Assembly (NCBI RefSeq): GCF_016745255.1
Contig: NZ_JADOEQ010000008.1
Location: 1 to 64,000 of the forward strand
Length of the DNA stretch: 64,000 nt
Reading direction: 5' to 3'
Source of the DNA: Enterococcus sp. BWR-S5
Lineage (GTDB): Bacteria > Bacillota > Bacilli > Lactobacillales > Enterococcaceae
Shown: piece after piece, positions 8,799 to 17,656 of the stretch
How positions within the stretch are numbered: position 1 is the first letter of the stretch
Layout of the letters: every line of letters starts with the position of its first letter
The notes under the pieces: model-generated
The model's database searches: none
What the model saw: the letters and a program-made list of their open reading frames with translations, nothing else
What the model was told of the DNA's origin: nothing
Position numbers and translations under genes: made by a program

Positions 8799-8845
8799 AG
8801 TATAAATAACGAAAATTTTTTAATTAAATATTATTGCCTTTTCAC

Positions 8846-8966
8846 TAGACAAAATTTGAGAAGTATTGTATTATTTAAACATACCAACAACAACCTTTTT
8901 ATTTTTCATTTTACTCTTATTGAGTAATACTCCTTTTCCATCGGCTATCCTAAGCCGATGGTTTTT
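8846..8966 (+). ncRNA. Candidate small RNA with promoter and terminator
   Basis: TAGACA (8846-8851) and TATTAT (8869-8874) are spaced by 17 bases, a near-consensus promoter. A strong hairpin CATCGGCT/AGCCGATG with a run of T ends at 8966. The implied transcript of about 85 bases is pyrimidine-rich and has no plausible reading frame with a ribosome binding site. It converges on the ROK kinase gene. It could also be just the distal terminator of the preceding gene. Confidence 0.4.
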
Positions 8967-9020
8967 TTTATTTTTATATCAATAACATATATATATTTTC
9001 TGATATTTATTTCTAAAATT

Positions 9021-9899
9021 CTATAGATTCTTTTTTACCAGATAAAAGGCCCCAATCAGTCCGGCATCGTTTTGGTGATAGCATCGAATGATGGGTGTCT
9101 CAAATAATGCCCATTCGGGAAATTTCTTTAGCGGCTTCTCAATTAAAGACAATAGTAGAGGATTTTGGCTAACGCCGCCGCCAATCAGGACTTTTTCCGG
9201 ATTGATAGAGACAATAATATTATAGATAACCATAGCAACATACTCTCCCCAAAGATTTAAAACATCCTTCTTCACGAAAGTATTTCCCTTGAAGATTTCT
9301 TCCCCTGTCACCGGTGTATCAGAGGTGATTCCCAGACGTTGACGGTATAAATTCAATAGTCCTTGCGTCGAGGCATATTTAGCTAAAATCACTTTTTTTC
9401 CTTGCCTATCCGGAATTAACATCATTCCAAACTCTCCGGCGCTATAACGTCCGCCTTTCATTAACGAGTGATTGTGAATGATTCCGCCGCCGATTCCTGT
9501 TCCCAAAGTTAAAACTACGAAGTCTTTTAAGTTTTGTCCGTTACCGGAGTGGAGCTCTGCCAGTGCGGCACAATTGCCGTCGTTTTCGATAAAAATCGGA
9601 TAGTTGTCTCCTGTACGTTCCTTAAGAAGCTGTACAAAAGGCCGACCTCGTAACGGTTTAATTGCTCCTGATACGATTGGAATGCCGTTCTCGCTATCTA
9701 TGACGCCGGGAAAGCTGAAACCAATTCCTTTAATTGAATATTCCTTTTCATAGCTTGAGATAACTCCCTCAATCAGTGCAAAAAAGGCTTCTTCTGTTTC
9801 TATTTCTGTCGGCTGCTTTCCTTGCTGAACGATTGTTCCGTCCATATCAAACAGGCCGTATTTAACAAATATTCCCCCTACATCAAAACTAATAATCAT
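9021..9899 (-). CDS. ROK-family sugar kinase
   Basis: A 292-residue cytoplasmic kinase of the ROK family, which phosphorylates glucose, fructose, N-acetyl sugars or beta-glucosides with ATP. The N-terminal phosphate-binding segment (FDVGGIFVKYG), the catalytic Asp in ENDGNCAALAE and the glycine-rich LGTGIGGGI are visible. The usual CxCGxxGC zinc motif of many ROK members is missing, as in several Firmicute beta-glucoside kinases. The first motif has Ile (GGIFVK) where Thr is common. The gene stands alone; a perfect palindrome lies 107 bases before the start. The substrate cannot be decided from sequence. Confidence 0.85.
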   Translation of the reverse strand: MIISFDVGGIFVKYGLFDMDGTIVQQGKQPTEIETEEAFFALIEGVISSYEKEYSIKGIGFSFPGVIDSENGIPIVSGAIKPLRGRPFVQLLKERTGDNYPIFIENDGNCAALAELHSGNGQNLKDFVVLTLGTGIGGGIIHNHSLMKGGRYSAGEFGMMLIPDRQGKKVILAKYASTQGLLNLYRQRLGITSDTPVTGEEIFKGNTFVKKDVLNLWGEYVAMVIYNIIVSINPEKVLIGGGVSQNPLLLSLIEKPLKKFPEWALFETPIIRCYHQNDAGLIGAFYLVKKNL

Positions 9900-10005
9900 T
9901 TTTCATCACCTTTCTGGTTTATTCAGCGTTTGGAAGACAGTGATGAACTGCCTCCGTCTATTTCTTTATAGTTATTTTTCTCAATCAGTAGCTATCCTTT
10001 CAAAG

Positions 10006-10017
10006 TGAATCGATTCA
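10006..10017 (-). promoter_or_regulatory. Palindromic operator before the ROK kinase
   Basis: TGAATCGATTCA is a perfect 12-base palindrome with the central CG typical of LacI-family operators. It lies upstream of the kinase on its strand. The regulator is unknown. Confidence 0.35.
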
Positions 10018-10082
10018 AATTGATAGCAAATAGCGTCGGAATATCAGATACTTGTCAGACCAAGGCTGCCAAAGCCTAAAAA

Positions 10083-10118
10083 AATCTCCAAGACTAGGTC
10101 TTTCTAGACTTGGAGAGA
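10083..10118 (-). terminator. Intrinsic terminator on the minus strand
   Basis: CTCCAAGTCTAG pairs with CTAGTCTTGGAG (one mismatch) around a short loop and is followed on the minus strand by ATTTTTTT. It ends the transcript of the three small minus-strand genes to its right. Confidence 0.75.
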
Positions 10119-10124
10119 ATAGTT

Positions 10125-10286
10125 CTAATTTTCTACATTTCGTACATAATCATCGAAATACTGAATCAAATCGGATTTGATTTTCTGGTATTCTTCCTCA
10201 GTGTATTCTTTCTCTTCTATGTTGCCGTTAAAAAATGGAATTTGCAATTCTTCTTTTATGCGCTCCAGTACTTCAGTTTGATTCAT
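10125..10286 (-). CDS. Small acidic protein, 53 residues
   Basis: A 53-residue frame beginning MNQTEVLERIKEEL and ending YVRNVEN, rich in Glu, Lys and Tyr. A good ribosome binding site (AAGAGGTG) lies 6 bases before the ATG and a terminator follows the stop directly, which is why I call it a gene. No family recognised. It is the last gene of a minus-strand group with the 120-residue protein and the DUF2461 protein. Confidence 0.6.
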   Translation of the reverse strand: MNQTEVLERIKEELQIPFFNGNIEEKEYTEEEYQKIKSDLIQYFDDYVRNVEN

Positions 10287-10318
10287 TTCCGCACCTCTTT
10301 ATTTATAATCACCTTTCA

Positions 10319-10681
10319 TTATAAAACATTGAACCAATTCGTCAACTCCTCAAATGAAGTTTTCATCTTGTCCAGCTTGCTGTAAAGCAAGGCAATATCA
10401 GAGTCCTCGTGGAAAAAGACCTGTTTTAGCTCAAAATAAAAATTTTCGAAAGCAATGAAAAATGGTTCGACATCTGCATGATCCAACTCAGTATTGCTGT
10501 AATAAAAGATACGTACACTGTGGTAATAGGTGAATACTTCATTGATGTTCAACAGGATTCGAATATCCGTTTCATCTGTTCGAGGTTGGATACTGATTAA
10601 ATCATATAAAGCCAATGATTTCGTATGAGTCTCAGAGAGATAGGATAATAAGATATCTATTTTTTCAGTTGATGCAGGCAT
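10319..10681 (-). CDS. Hypothetical protein, 120 residues
   Basis: I do not recognise this protein. It is helical, aromatic-rich and acidic, without membrane segments. The frame extends 45 codons further upstream, but GGAGGT 7 bases before the ATG at 10681 (MPASTEKIDIL) marks the real start and avoids overlap with the DUF2461 gene. The segment EVFTYYHSVRIFYY is the most distinctive part. It lies between the DUF2461 gene and the 53-residue gene, on the same strand. Confidence 0.6.
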   Translation of the reverse strand: MPASTEKIDILLSYLSETHTKSLALYDLISIQPRTDETDIRILLNINEVFTYYHSVRIFYYSNTELDHADVEPFFIAFENFYFELKQVFFHEDSDIALLYSKLDKMKTSFEELTNWFNVL

Positions 10682-10787
10682 GGCAGCCACCTCCGTTTTT
10701 CTTTTATTATAGTAAAATTCAGCGTCCTTGAGAAGTAATAGCCTTGTTCGAGGACAGCTGTTACTGTGTGAAGCCTTCGATAATAGA

Positions 10788-11483
10788 CTAGCGGCGTTCC
10801 GGAAATTGAAAATCAACGAGTGCTCGATTCAGATAATCATTAAAAGGCTTCATTGCTTTGAAAATCTCCAAACAGGTCGAAATCAAAGCTTTTTCATCCT
10901 GCAGCTGCTCCTCGTTTAGATCGTATTGAAGATACCAGCTTTTATATTTAAGAAATTCATCAATCGCAGTGCCTGTTTCTTCATAACCTTTGGGGAACCG
11001 TTTCAGACATTCGCCACGGAGTTGAAAATATTTTTTAAAATCTGGAGCCTCCAGCAACGCCAAGAATTCTTTTGGATGCTCAAGCAGATAGTCTCTAACC
11101 ATAGCTGTTGCCTGTGGAAATTGTGTGCCGAATACACCGCCGCCCAAGAAAGAATCATGCCCTTCAGGTGCCAACTGAATAAAATAACCGGCCGGAATAA
11201 AGGGTTTTCCATTTGGTCCGATGTGCGCTCGGAAGGTTGGGTTATAAGGTGATTTATCATGACTGAATCGTGTATCTCGATTCAGGCGAAAGCTTAATTT
11301 ATTCGGCTCGATTAATGGGATTTCTGAGTCAAAGATAATAAGCTCATTTTGCAGTGTTTGAACAAAGGAATAGAAATCAGTAAGTGCTGCCTTTTTTTCT
11401 TTTTCGTGCTGATGCATCCATTCTAATGAATTATTCTCAGAAAGATTTTTTAGAAAACCGCGCATGGCTTTGATTGTTGTCAT
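10788..11483 (-). CDS. DUF2461 (TIGR02453) family protein
   Basis: A 231-residue cytoplasmic protein with the hallmarks of the DUF2461 family: an N-terminal FLKNLSENNSLEWM segment, the conserved FRLNRDTRFSHDKSPYN block and the PAGYFIQLAPEG block. The family has no established biochemical role. The start is preceded by GGAGTGTG. It is separated by about 100 bases from the following small genes and probably co-transcribed with them. Confidence 0.85.
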   Translation of the reverse strand: MTTIKAMRGFLKNLSENNSLEWMHQHEKEKKAALTDFYSFVQTLQNELIIFDSEIPLIEPNKLSFRLNRDTRFSHDKSPYNPTFRAHIGPNGKPFIPAGYFIQLAPEGHDSFLGGGVFGTQFPQATAMVRDYLLEHPKEFLALLEAPDFKKYFQLRGECLKRFPKGYEETGTAIDEFLKYKSWYLQYDLNEEQLQDEKALISTCLEIFKAMKPFNDYLNRALVDFQFPERR

Positions 11484-11645
11484 TTTTCACACTCCGTTCA
11501 TTATAGTCTCTCTTTGATTATTTCATAAAAAGAAAGAGCTGACAACACGCTCTAAGAGGAACTTGTTAACTAATTGAAAAAAGCAGCAATCATTTGCTGT
11601 CAGGGGGAGAAATGGAGCTGAGATTGCAGCGGATTGAAAAAGAAG

Positions 11646-11708
11646 TTGACTTGCGAAATTTTTTAAAGTAAGATTATAAAAGAAGTTTATAAAGTTTTTT
11701 TATAAAGT
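11646..11708 (+). promoter_or_regulatory. Promoter and direct repeats before the ROK regulator
   Basis: TTGACT (11646-11651) and TAAGAT (11669-11674) with a 17-base spacer form a promoter. TTTATAAAGT occurs twice just downstream (11686-11695 and 11699-11708), each half near-palindromic, and is a likely site for autoregulation by the ROK protein encoded next. Confidence 0.5.
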
Positions 11709-11738
11709 GTGAAATACAAGAAAAGGAGGAGATAGTGG

Positions 11739-12752
11739 ATGCAGCCAGGAACGCCCAATCAGCTGAAAAACAGCAATATCAATCGTTTACGTCGCATCAT
11801 CTACCAGAAAAAGCAAATCACTAAGCCAGCTCTGGCTGAACAAAGCGGTTTAAGCATCATGACAGTCAATAACTTGATGAGGGAGCTGTTAAGCAGTGAA
11901 GAAGTCCTCGAAACGAAATCCTCGGTTTCTACAGGTGGTAGAAGGGCCAGTGTTTTTGAGTTTAATGCTATGCATCGACTAATACTAACGCTGTGTTTGC
12001 TGGAAAAAAATAAGACCTTTGCTTTCCTATTTTCTGTACATGACCTGAACGGAAATATCTTGCTTCAAGAAGAGATTGAAGGCGATACGTTCGATAAAAC
12101 GATTGCAAAGCAGCAAATTGAACGATTTTTGGAGAAGTATCCAGCTATAGGTTGTCTGGTAATCGGATTACCCGGGGTTGAGCACAATGGTGTGGTACAG
12201 GTGATGGATTTTTCTCTCTTAAAGGGCGAACGCTTGAAAAGCTATTTTGAAGAGGCGTTTGGTTTTGAAGTAATTCTTGAAAATGATGTAAATGCCGTCG
12301 CTTATGGGTATAGTCAGGCAGTGGAACAGGACTATAGTAATGCGGTTGTCGGCCTGTATTATCCGGAAACATTCCCGCCAGGTGCAGGAGTTGTTTTCAA
12401 TGATCGAATTGTTAAAGGACGGAACGGTGTTGCCGGAGAAATTGCACATTTGCCGTCAGATCCAGATTGGTCGGCCTTCAGCTTTACGGAGGCAGCTACC
12501 ATTGCGAACCTTCTAAATAATATTCAAACCTACATGAGCCTGTATGATCCAGACTGTTTTGTGATTTATAGGAACTATTGGAGTGATGAGCAACGATTGA
12601 AGGTGCTGATTGAAGGTCGAATCAAAACAGAGTTTCCTTTTGTGGATGTACCGGACATCAATTTGTCAAAGGAGTTTGATCATGATTATGTCTTTGGCCT
12701 ATTTTCATTAGGTATCAAGCAGCTGAATATGGAGCTGGAGCACTTCAATTAG
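11739..12752 (+). CDS. ROK-family transcriptional regulator
   Basis: A 337-residue protein with an N-terminal winged helix-turn-helix (about 15-65, KPALAEQSGLSIMTVNNLMREL) followed by a ROK sugar-binding domain, as in XylR and NagC. The kinase-type glycine-rich GTGIGG loop is not kept, and the ENDVNAVAYG segment corresponds to the catalytic region, so it is a sensor rather than a kinase. AAAGGAGGAG precedes the ATG. It heads a group with an acetyltransferase, an MFS transporter and a Cof-type phosphatase, and probably controls them in response to a sugar or sugar derivative. Confidence 0.85.
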   Translation: MQPGTPNQLKNSNINRLRRIIYQKKQITKPALAEQSGLSIMTVNNLMRELLSSEEVLETKSSVSTGGRRASVFEFNAMHRLILTLCLLEKNKTFAFLFSVHDLNGNILLQEEIEGDTFDKTIAKQQIERFLEKYPAIGCLVIGLPGVEHNGVVQVMDFSLLKGERLKSYFEEAFGFEVILENDVNAVAYGYSQAVEQDYSNAVVGLYYPETFPPGAGVVFNDRIVKGRNGVAGEIAHLPSDPDWSAFSFTEAATIANLLNNIQTYMSLYDPDCFVIYRNYWSDEQRLKVLIEGRIKTEFPFVDVPDINLSKEFDHDYVFGLFSLGIKQLNMELEHFN

Positions 12753-12871
12753 TTAAAAATTAAAGCGATAGACACTGTGGCAGGAATCGACATATCTGCT
12801 GTATAGGCAGCAGCATGACGGCACCGACGACAGATACGTATAGAAAAATTTTGATGAATGGAGAATGATGA

Positions 12872-13507
12872 ATGCGAACTGAAAAAGAACGGATGCTGGC
12901 AGGAGATTTATATCTGGCTAATGATGAAGAATTACGAGCTGATTTTCGCCGCTCACGACAGCTGACCTACTTGTTTAATCAAACAACAGAGGAGCAAATC
13001 GATTATCGCAAAGAGCTGCTGAAGGAGCTGTTTGAGGAAACGGGAGAAGAGCTTTACATAGAGCCGCCGTTTCATTGTGATTATGGGTGCCATATCAGCG
13101 TAGGAGAAAATTTCTATGCCAACTTTGATTGTATCATTCTTGATGTTGGTGAAGTGAAGATTGGTAAAAATGTCATGTTTGCTCCTCGCGTCGGTGTATA
13201 TACTGCCGGTCATCCAATTGCGGCAGACGTCCGTGTACGTGGATTAGAATTTGGAACAGCTGTGACAATTGGTGATAATGTCTGGGTTGGCGCGAATACG
13301 GTTATCAATCCTGGTGTGACGATTGGCAGTAATGTCGTCATTGGCTCAGGTTCAGTAGTTACCAAGGATATTCCGAATAATGTCGTTGCTGTAGGAAATC
13401 CTTGCAGGGTGTTGCGTGAAATCAACGAAACGGACAAGCAATACTGGACACAGCTGGAAAAGGCTTATCATGCAGAGCAAGGAACGAGCGCAGCTGACGA
13501 AGGCTAG
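12872..13507 (+). CDS. Sugar O-acetyltransferase (maltose/galactoside type)
   Basis: A 211-residue left-handed beta-helix acetyltransferase that transfers acetyl from acetyl-CoA to a sugar hydroxyl. An N-terminal helical Mac domain (MLAGDLYLANDEEL) is followed by hexapeptide repeats (IGKNVMFAPRVGVYTAGHP, then IGDNVWVGANTVINPGVTIG). The catalytic His is in TAGHPI. Length is close to the 180-200 residues typical of the family. It follows the ROK regulator and precedes an MFS gene by 33 bases. Confidence 0.88.
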   Translation: MRTEKERMLAGDLYLANDEELRADFRRSRQLTYLFNQTTEEQIDYRKELLKELFEETGEELYIEPPFHCDYGCHISVGENFYANFDCIILDVGEVKIGKNVMFAPRVGVYTAGHPIAADVRVRGLEFGTAVTIGDNVWVGANTVINPGVTIGSNVVIGSGSVVTKDIPNNVVAVGNPCRVLREINETDKQYWTQLEKAYHAEQGTSAADEG

Positions 13508-13540
13508 TTAAAAAAGCTCACCAAGCAAAGGAGTGGGTGT

Positions 13541-14806
13541 ATGACAGAACGAACCAGAAATTATCTGATATTTACAGGGTTTATTGTTATCACTGTCAGT
13601 GCAAATTATTTGCTGGGCAGTATGGCCATCTATGGCGCGGCTGCATTTACTGAGTTTCATGCAGTGGAGCTATTTGGCAGCCTGATTATTGTCGAGGCTT
13701 TGGCAAGAAGTATCTCCTTACTTTTATCGGGGCGAATCGGTGAGCGTTATGGCAGAAAACGGCTGTTTTTGCTTAGTACGATTATTTTTGGCGCCATGGT
13801 GGCAGTAGCAGCCTTATCAAACTCGGGATTATCTTTTCTATGGAGTCGCGGACTTGCCAGCTTTTTCTGGGGCCTATCTCAGGCAAATGTATTTACAATG
13901 GTCAGTGAACGATTTAGTGAAGAGGAATACCCTATACGTGTGGGCTGGCTGCAAACGGTGGGCTCATTGATTTTACTAACAGGACCTGTTATTTGTGGCG
14001 TGCTGATTCAGCAATTCAATTGGCGAGTGTCATTACTCAGCATTTTACCGCTGTTTTTGGTCAGTTTGCTCCTGATAGGCGCCTTCTTTCCAAAACAAAC
14101 CGTCCAAACTACAATTGCTAATAGAAGCAAGCAATCTGACGCATTCGATAAAAGAAGAGGGCTAAAACAGCTCTTTTCACAAAAATCGTTTGTTATCATG
14201 GTGCTGCTTACCTTTCTGTATACGTGCATTTCAACAAGTGGGAACTATATCCCTTTGTTCGCTCAAACGATTTTGCAGTCAGGGGCGACAATTAGTTCGT
14301 TGATTTTAGTCCCCTGTAATATCCTGGTCATGTTCTTTTCAAATATGACTGGGCGATACATTGCCAGACACGGATTTCCGAAACGGCTGATTGTCTTTAT
14401 GGCGATGATTGGAGTAGTAGGCAGCTTGCTTTATACACTAACGATGCTGGCGCCAACTTACCTAGTCATTATTTTATCAACCGCAGTCATTGGTTCAGGG
14501 TTTGGCATGTCACAGGTATTACCAATAGCTTTTGTACAGCGCTATACGCAAAAAGAGCTTATAGCGGAAGGGACATCCTTCATTATTTTTACGCAGGGAT
14601 TTTCTTCTGTTATTGCAGGGGTGATGTATTCGGCAGCGATGAACAGTCAAGGCTTACCGTTTGCGTTATCGACCTCTGTCGTCTACGGAGTAATATTATT
14701 TTTGTTGGCGGTTCGACTGTACAGAGAGCCAACAACTAGAAGCAGCTTAGCTAGTGAAGCGTGTGAACAAATTAAAAACGAGAGAAATGAGGAGGAAGTA
14801 AGATGA
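13541..14806 (+). CDS. MFS transporter
   Basis: A 421-residue major facilitator with about twelve hydrophobic segments. The MFS signature between segments 2 and 3 is visible as GRIGERYGRKRLF, and a charged central loop (KQTVQTTIANRSKQSDAF region) divides the two halves. It could import a sugar or export a compound; context with a sugar regulator and acetyltransferase favours a role in handling an acetylated or toxic sugar. AAAGGAGTGG precedes the ATG and the stop overlaps the next gene by 4 bases. Confidence 0.85.
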   Translation: MTERTRNYLIFTGFIVITVSANYLLGSMAIYGAAAFTEFHAVELFGSLIIVEALARSISLLLSGRIGERYGRKRLFLLSTIIFGAMVAVAALSNSGLSFLWSRGLASFFWGLSQANVFTMVSERFSEEEYPIRVGWLQTVGSLILLTGPVICGVLIQQFNWRVSLLSILPLFLVSLLLIGAFFPKQTVQTTIANRSKQSDAFDKRRGLKQLFSQKSFVIMVLLTFLYTCISTSGNYIPLFAQTILQSGATISSLILVPCNILVMFFSNMTGRYIARHGFPKRLIVFMAMIGVVGSLLYTLTMLAPTYLVIILSTAVIGSGFGMSQVLPIAFVQRYTQKELIAEGTSFIIFTQGFSSVIAGVMYSAAMNSQGLPFALSTSVVYGVILFLLAVRLYREPTTRSSLASEACEQIKNERNEEEVR

Positions 14807-15609
14807 GTCGAGTAAAAATGATAGCAGTAGATATGGATGGTACTTTTTTAAATAGTCAAAACGATTACGATCGTGCAATGTTTCAAGAGCTTTATCAAAA
14901 AATGCAGGAGCAAGGAGTAAAATTTGTAGTAGCAAGTGGGAATCAATACTATCAGTTAAAATCATTTTTCCCTGAAATTGAAAAGGAGCTTTCCTTTGTT
15001 GCTGAAAATGGTGCGTACATTGTTCATGAGGATAAAGAAGTGGCTTGTGGGAAAATCGAGCTGGAAACAGTCCACGAAATTCTGGATATTTTGTCAAACT
15101 ACGAGAGTGTGCATACAATCCTGTGCGGAAGAGATAGTGCGTATGTAAATAAAAATGAGCCGCAGGAATTCATCGACCACGGCAGTATCTATTACCATCG
15201 ACTAAAGAAAGTAGATGATTTATATCAAGTCGATCAAGATACGCTTTTCAAGTTTGCCTTGAGTGTTCCTGTTGAGCAAGTCGAAGAAATTCTCGAAAGT
15301 CTTCATAAAGAGCTAGGAGATAAGATTACACCAGTATCCAGTGGACACGGCGATATTGATTTAATTATTCCTGGTGTGCATAAAGCGAATGGCTTAATGA
15401 AGCTGCAAGAGCTATGGGGAATCAAGGATGAAGAAGTTGCTGCGTTCGGTGACAGCGGCAATGATTTAGAAATGCTGAAGCATGCTGGTTTCAGTTATGC
15501 CATGGCAAATGGTCATCCAAAAGTTAAAGAAGCAGCGAAGGAAGTCATCGCTTCAAATAACGAAAACGGTGTCCTTCGTCAGGTTTCTATATTATTGGAA
15601 GAGGCATAG
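14803..15609 (+). CDS. Cof-type HAD phosphatase
   Basis: A 268-residue HAD hydrolase of the Cof (IIB) type. Motif I with nucleophile Asp is VDMDGTFLN, motif II is VASGNQ, and motif IV is FGDSGNDLEML, all near the expected places. Members dephosphorylate sugar phosphates and cofactors. It overlaps the MFS stop by 4 bases, so it is part of the same operon and may act on the transported compound. Confidence 0.88.
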   Translation: MSRVKMIAVDMDGTFLNSQNDYDRAMFQELYQKMQEQGVKFVVASGNQYYQLKSFFPEIEKELSFVAENGAYIVHEDKEVACGKIELETVHEILDILSNYESVHTILCGRDSAYVNKNEPQEFIDHGSIYYHRLKKVDDLYQVDQDTLFKFALSVPVEQVEEILESLHKELGDKITPVSSGHGDIDLIIPGVHKANGLMKLQELWGIKDEEVAAFGDSGNDLEMLKHAGFSYAMANGHPKVKEAAKEVIASNNENGVLRQVSILLEEA

Positions 15610-15630
15610 TCTATTTTAAATGAAGTAATT

Positions 15631-15671
15631 ATGGAGCAAATCAGTCAACCGACATTTGCTCCATTTATTTG
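15631..15671 (+). terminator. Intrinsic terminator of the ROK-acetyltransferase-MFS-Cof operon
   Basis: TGGAGCAAAT pairs with ATTTGCTCCA and is followed by TTTATTTG. Confidence 0.65.
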
Positions 15672-15723
15672 TGTATAGTTGAAACCTGTAAGTAGAAAGA
15701 TTAAAAAAATCTCATAAAAACTA

Positions 15724-15752
15724 TTGACATTCGAATTGAATTTCTGTAAAGT
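15724..15752 (+). promoter_or_regulatory. leu operon promoter
   Basis: A perfect TTGACA -35 is spaced 17 bases from TAAAGT. Transcription would start near 15759, before the leader peptide. Confidence 0.7.
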
Positions 15753-15806
15753 ACCCTATAAGAAGTAATTGACAGAAAATTCAGGAAATAAAGGATGTTG
15801 ATTGTA

Positions 15807-15866
15807 ATGAGAAAAACAGCATACAAACAAACATTTTTATTATTAGAGAAGGACTCGGCTATCTGA
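15807..15866 (+). CDS. Leucine leader peptide
   Basis: A 19-residue frame, MRKTAYKQTFLLLEKDSAI, with three consecutive TTA leucine codons and AAGGA 11 bases before the ATG. It precedes leuA and a terminator/antiterminator pair, so ribosome stalling at the leucine codons would control read-through. Leader-peptide control of leucine genes is known in Lactococcus; the reading here is by inspection. Confidence 0.65.
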   Translation: MRKTAYKQTFLLLEKDSAI

Positions 15867-15958
15867 TTGCAGTTTTTAATCAGAACGGAAGAGTCCTGTT
15901 TAGCATTTGCATGAATGGGATGAACGTACAAGCATCCCTGACGTGGGATGCTTTTTTT
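15849..15958 (+). promoter_or_regulatory. leu attenuator (alternative hairpins)
   Basis: GGACTC (15851-15856), near the end of the leader peptide, can pair with GAGTCC (15891-15896), with an inner CTGATT/AATCAG stem. GGGATG (15917-15922) can pair with CATCCC (15933-15938) as an antiterminator. The same CATCCC otherwise forms the terminator AGCATCCC/GGGATGCT followed by a T run (15931-15958). No T-box consensus was found, so this is translation-coupled attenuation rather than tRNA sensing. Confidence 0.65.
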
Positions 15959-16129
15959 GTTGGATGATTCTTAAGGTTACCTCGATAGAGAAAATCTTAG
16001 CGAATATACAGATAGCATACTGAAGAGATACCGAGAGTGGAAGGAGATTGCAAACTATCTTAGATATATGCTTTTTATTCAGAAAATTCTAAATAATCAA
16101 ATAATAATGAAGGAAGAGGGCGAACAACC

Positions 16130-17656
16130 ATGGCAACAATTCAATTTTTTGACACAACACTAAGGGATGGGGAGCAAACACCCGGCGTCAATTTTAATAC
16201 AAAGGAAAAGGTACAGATTGCGATGCAGCTGGAAAAATGGGGCATCGACACTATCGAAGCAGGTTTTCCTATCGCTTCAGAGGGAGATTTTGAAGCAGTG
16301 CAGGCAATTGCACAAGCAGCAAAGCGTATGACAGTAGCAGGTCTGGCTCGTTGTCAGAAAAAAGATATTGATCGTGCCCACGAAGCACTGAAAGAGGCTG
16401 TACATCCGCAAATTCATGTATTCTTAGCTACCAGCCCCGTTCATATGGAGTACAAGCTGAAAATGACACCTGACGAGGTCATTGCTTCTATTAAAGAACA
16501 TGTGACCTATGCTAGAGCTAAATTTGAAAAGGTACAGTTTTCACCGGAGGATGCGACCCGTACAGAAAAAGAATTTCTGCTAAAAGCTGTTCAAACAGCC
16601 ATCGATGCGGGAGCGACAATCATCAATGTTCCCGATACAGTCGGCTACTCGAATCCGACCGAATATGGTCAACTGTTCAAATTTTTGCTTGAAAATATTC
16701 ATAGTGAAGAAGAAGTCATTTTCTCTTCTCATTGTCATGATGATTTGGGAATGGCGACGGCCAACGCACTGGCTGCTATCGAAAATGGTGCTCGTAGAGT
16801 AGAGGGAACAGTTAATGGTATCGGTGAACGTGCCGGAAATACCGCTTTAGAAGAAGTGGCGTTGGCGCTTCATATCCGTAAAGATTTCTATCAGGCTGAC
16901 AGCAACATCGTATTGAACGAAACCAAGCGAACCAGTGATTTGGTTAGCCATCTGTCAGGCGTTGCAGTACCAAGGAATAAGGCTATTATCGGCGCCAATG
17001 CTTATGCTCATGAATCGGGTATTCATCAAGATGGCGTGCTGAAAAATCCGGATACGTACGAGATTATCACACCCTCTCTGGTAGGCGTAAACACAAACTC
17101 ACTGCCGCTGGGCAAGCTATCCGGCCGTCATGCATTTTCAACGAAAATGGAGGAGCTGGGCTATCAGCTGGATGAAACAGAAATCAAAACGGCCTTTAAA
17201 CGATTTAAGGCGCTGGCTGATAAGAAGAAACAGGTGACAGATGAAGACCTGATTGCATTGATGATTGGTCAAGTGCAGGAAACCGAAGAAATTTGCCGCT
17301 TGGAACGTGTGCAGCTGCAATACGTTTCGGATGGCAGTCAAGGGGCAATCGTATCAATGAAGACGGATGAAACAGAAACCAAAACGGAATCAGCCATTGG
17401 CTCCGGAAGCATTCAGGCCATTTATAACTCAATCGATAAAATCATGGAGCAGAAACCGGAGCTGAAGCAATACACAATCAAAGCAATTACAGGCGGAGAG
17501 GACGCTCAGGCAGAGGTCTATGTCACCGTTCAAGATACAGAAACCAAGAAGCAGTTCAATGGAACCGGACTCGATTTCGATGTTCTTCAAGCATCTGCTA
17601 AGGCTTATGTACAAGCGAGTGAACGATTCAAAAAAGAAATGGAGCAGGTAAAATGA
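16130..17656 (+). CDS. leuA: 2-isopropylmalate synthase
   Basis: A 508-residue enzyme that condenses 2-ketoisovalerate with acetyl-CoA, the first committed step of leucine synthesis. The TIM barrel begins with [13 protein letters not shown], which carries the metal and base residues, and has the HCHDDLGMA and NGIGERAGN signatures. A C-terminal allosteric domain (about 390-505) for leucine feedback is present. It is preceded by the leader attenuator, and GGAAGAGGG lies before the ATG. leuB begins 4 bases inside its stop. Confidence 0.95.
   Translation: MATIQFFDTTLRDGEQTPGVNFNTKEKVQIAMQLEKWGIDTIEAGFPIASEGDFEAVQAIAQAAKRMTVAGLARCQKKDIDRAHEALKEAVHPQIHVFLATSPVHMEYKLKMTPDEVIASIKEHVTYARAKFEKVQFSPEDATRTEKEFLLKAVQTAIDAGATIINVPDTVGYSNPTEYGQLFKFLLENIHSEEEVIFSSHCHDDLGMATANALAAIENGARRVEGTVNGIGERAGNTALEEVALALHIRKDFYQADSNIVLNETKRTSDLVSHLSGVAVPRNKAIIGANAYAHESGIHQDGVLKNPDTYEIITPSLVGVNTNSLPLGKLSGRHAFSTKMEELGYQLDETEIKTAFKRFKALADKKKQVTDEDLIALMIGQVQETEEICRLERVQLQYVSDGSQGAIVSMKTDETETKTESAIGSGSIQAIYNSIDKIMEQKPELKQYTIKAITGGEDAQAEVYVTVQDTETKKQFNGTGLDFDVLQASAKAYVQASERFKKEMEQVK

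Noticed and set aside
10110-10385. A 91-codon plus-strand hydrophobic frame
   Set aside because: It is the complement of the well-supported 53-residue gene and part of the next; no ribosome binding site.
15724-16129. T-box riboswitch before leuA
   Set aside because: The conserved T-box sequence and its specifier hairpin were not found; a leader peptide explains the region.
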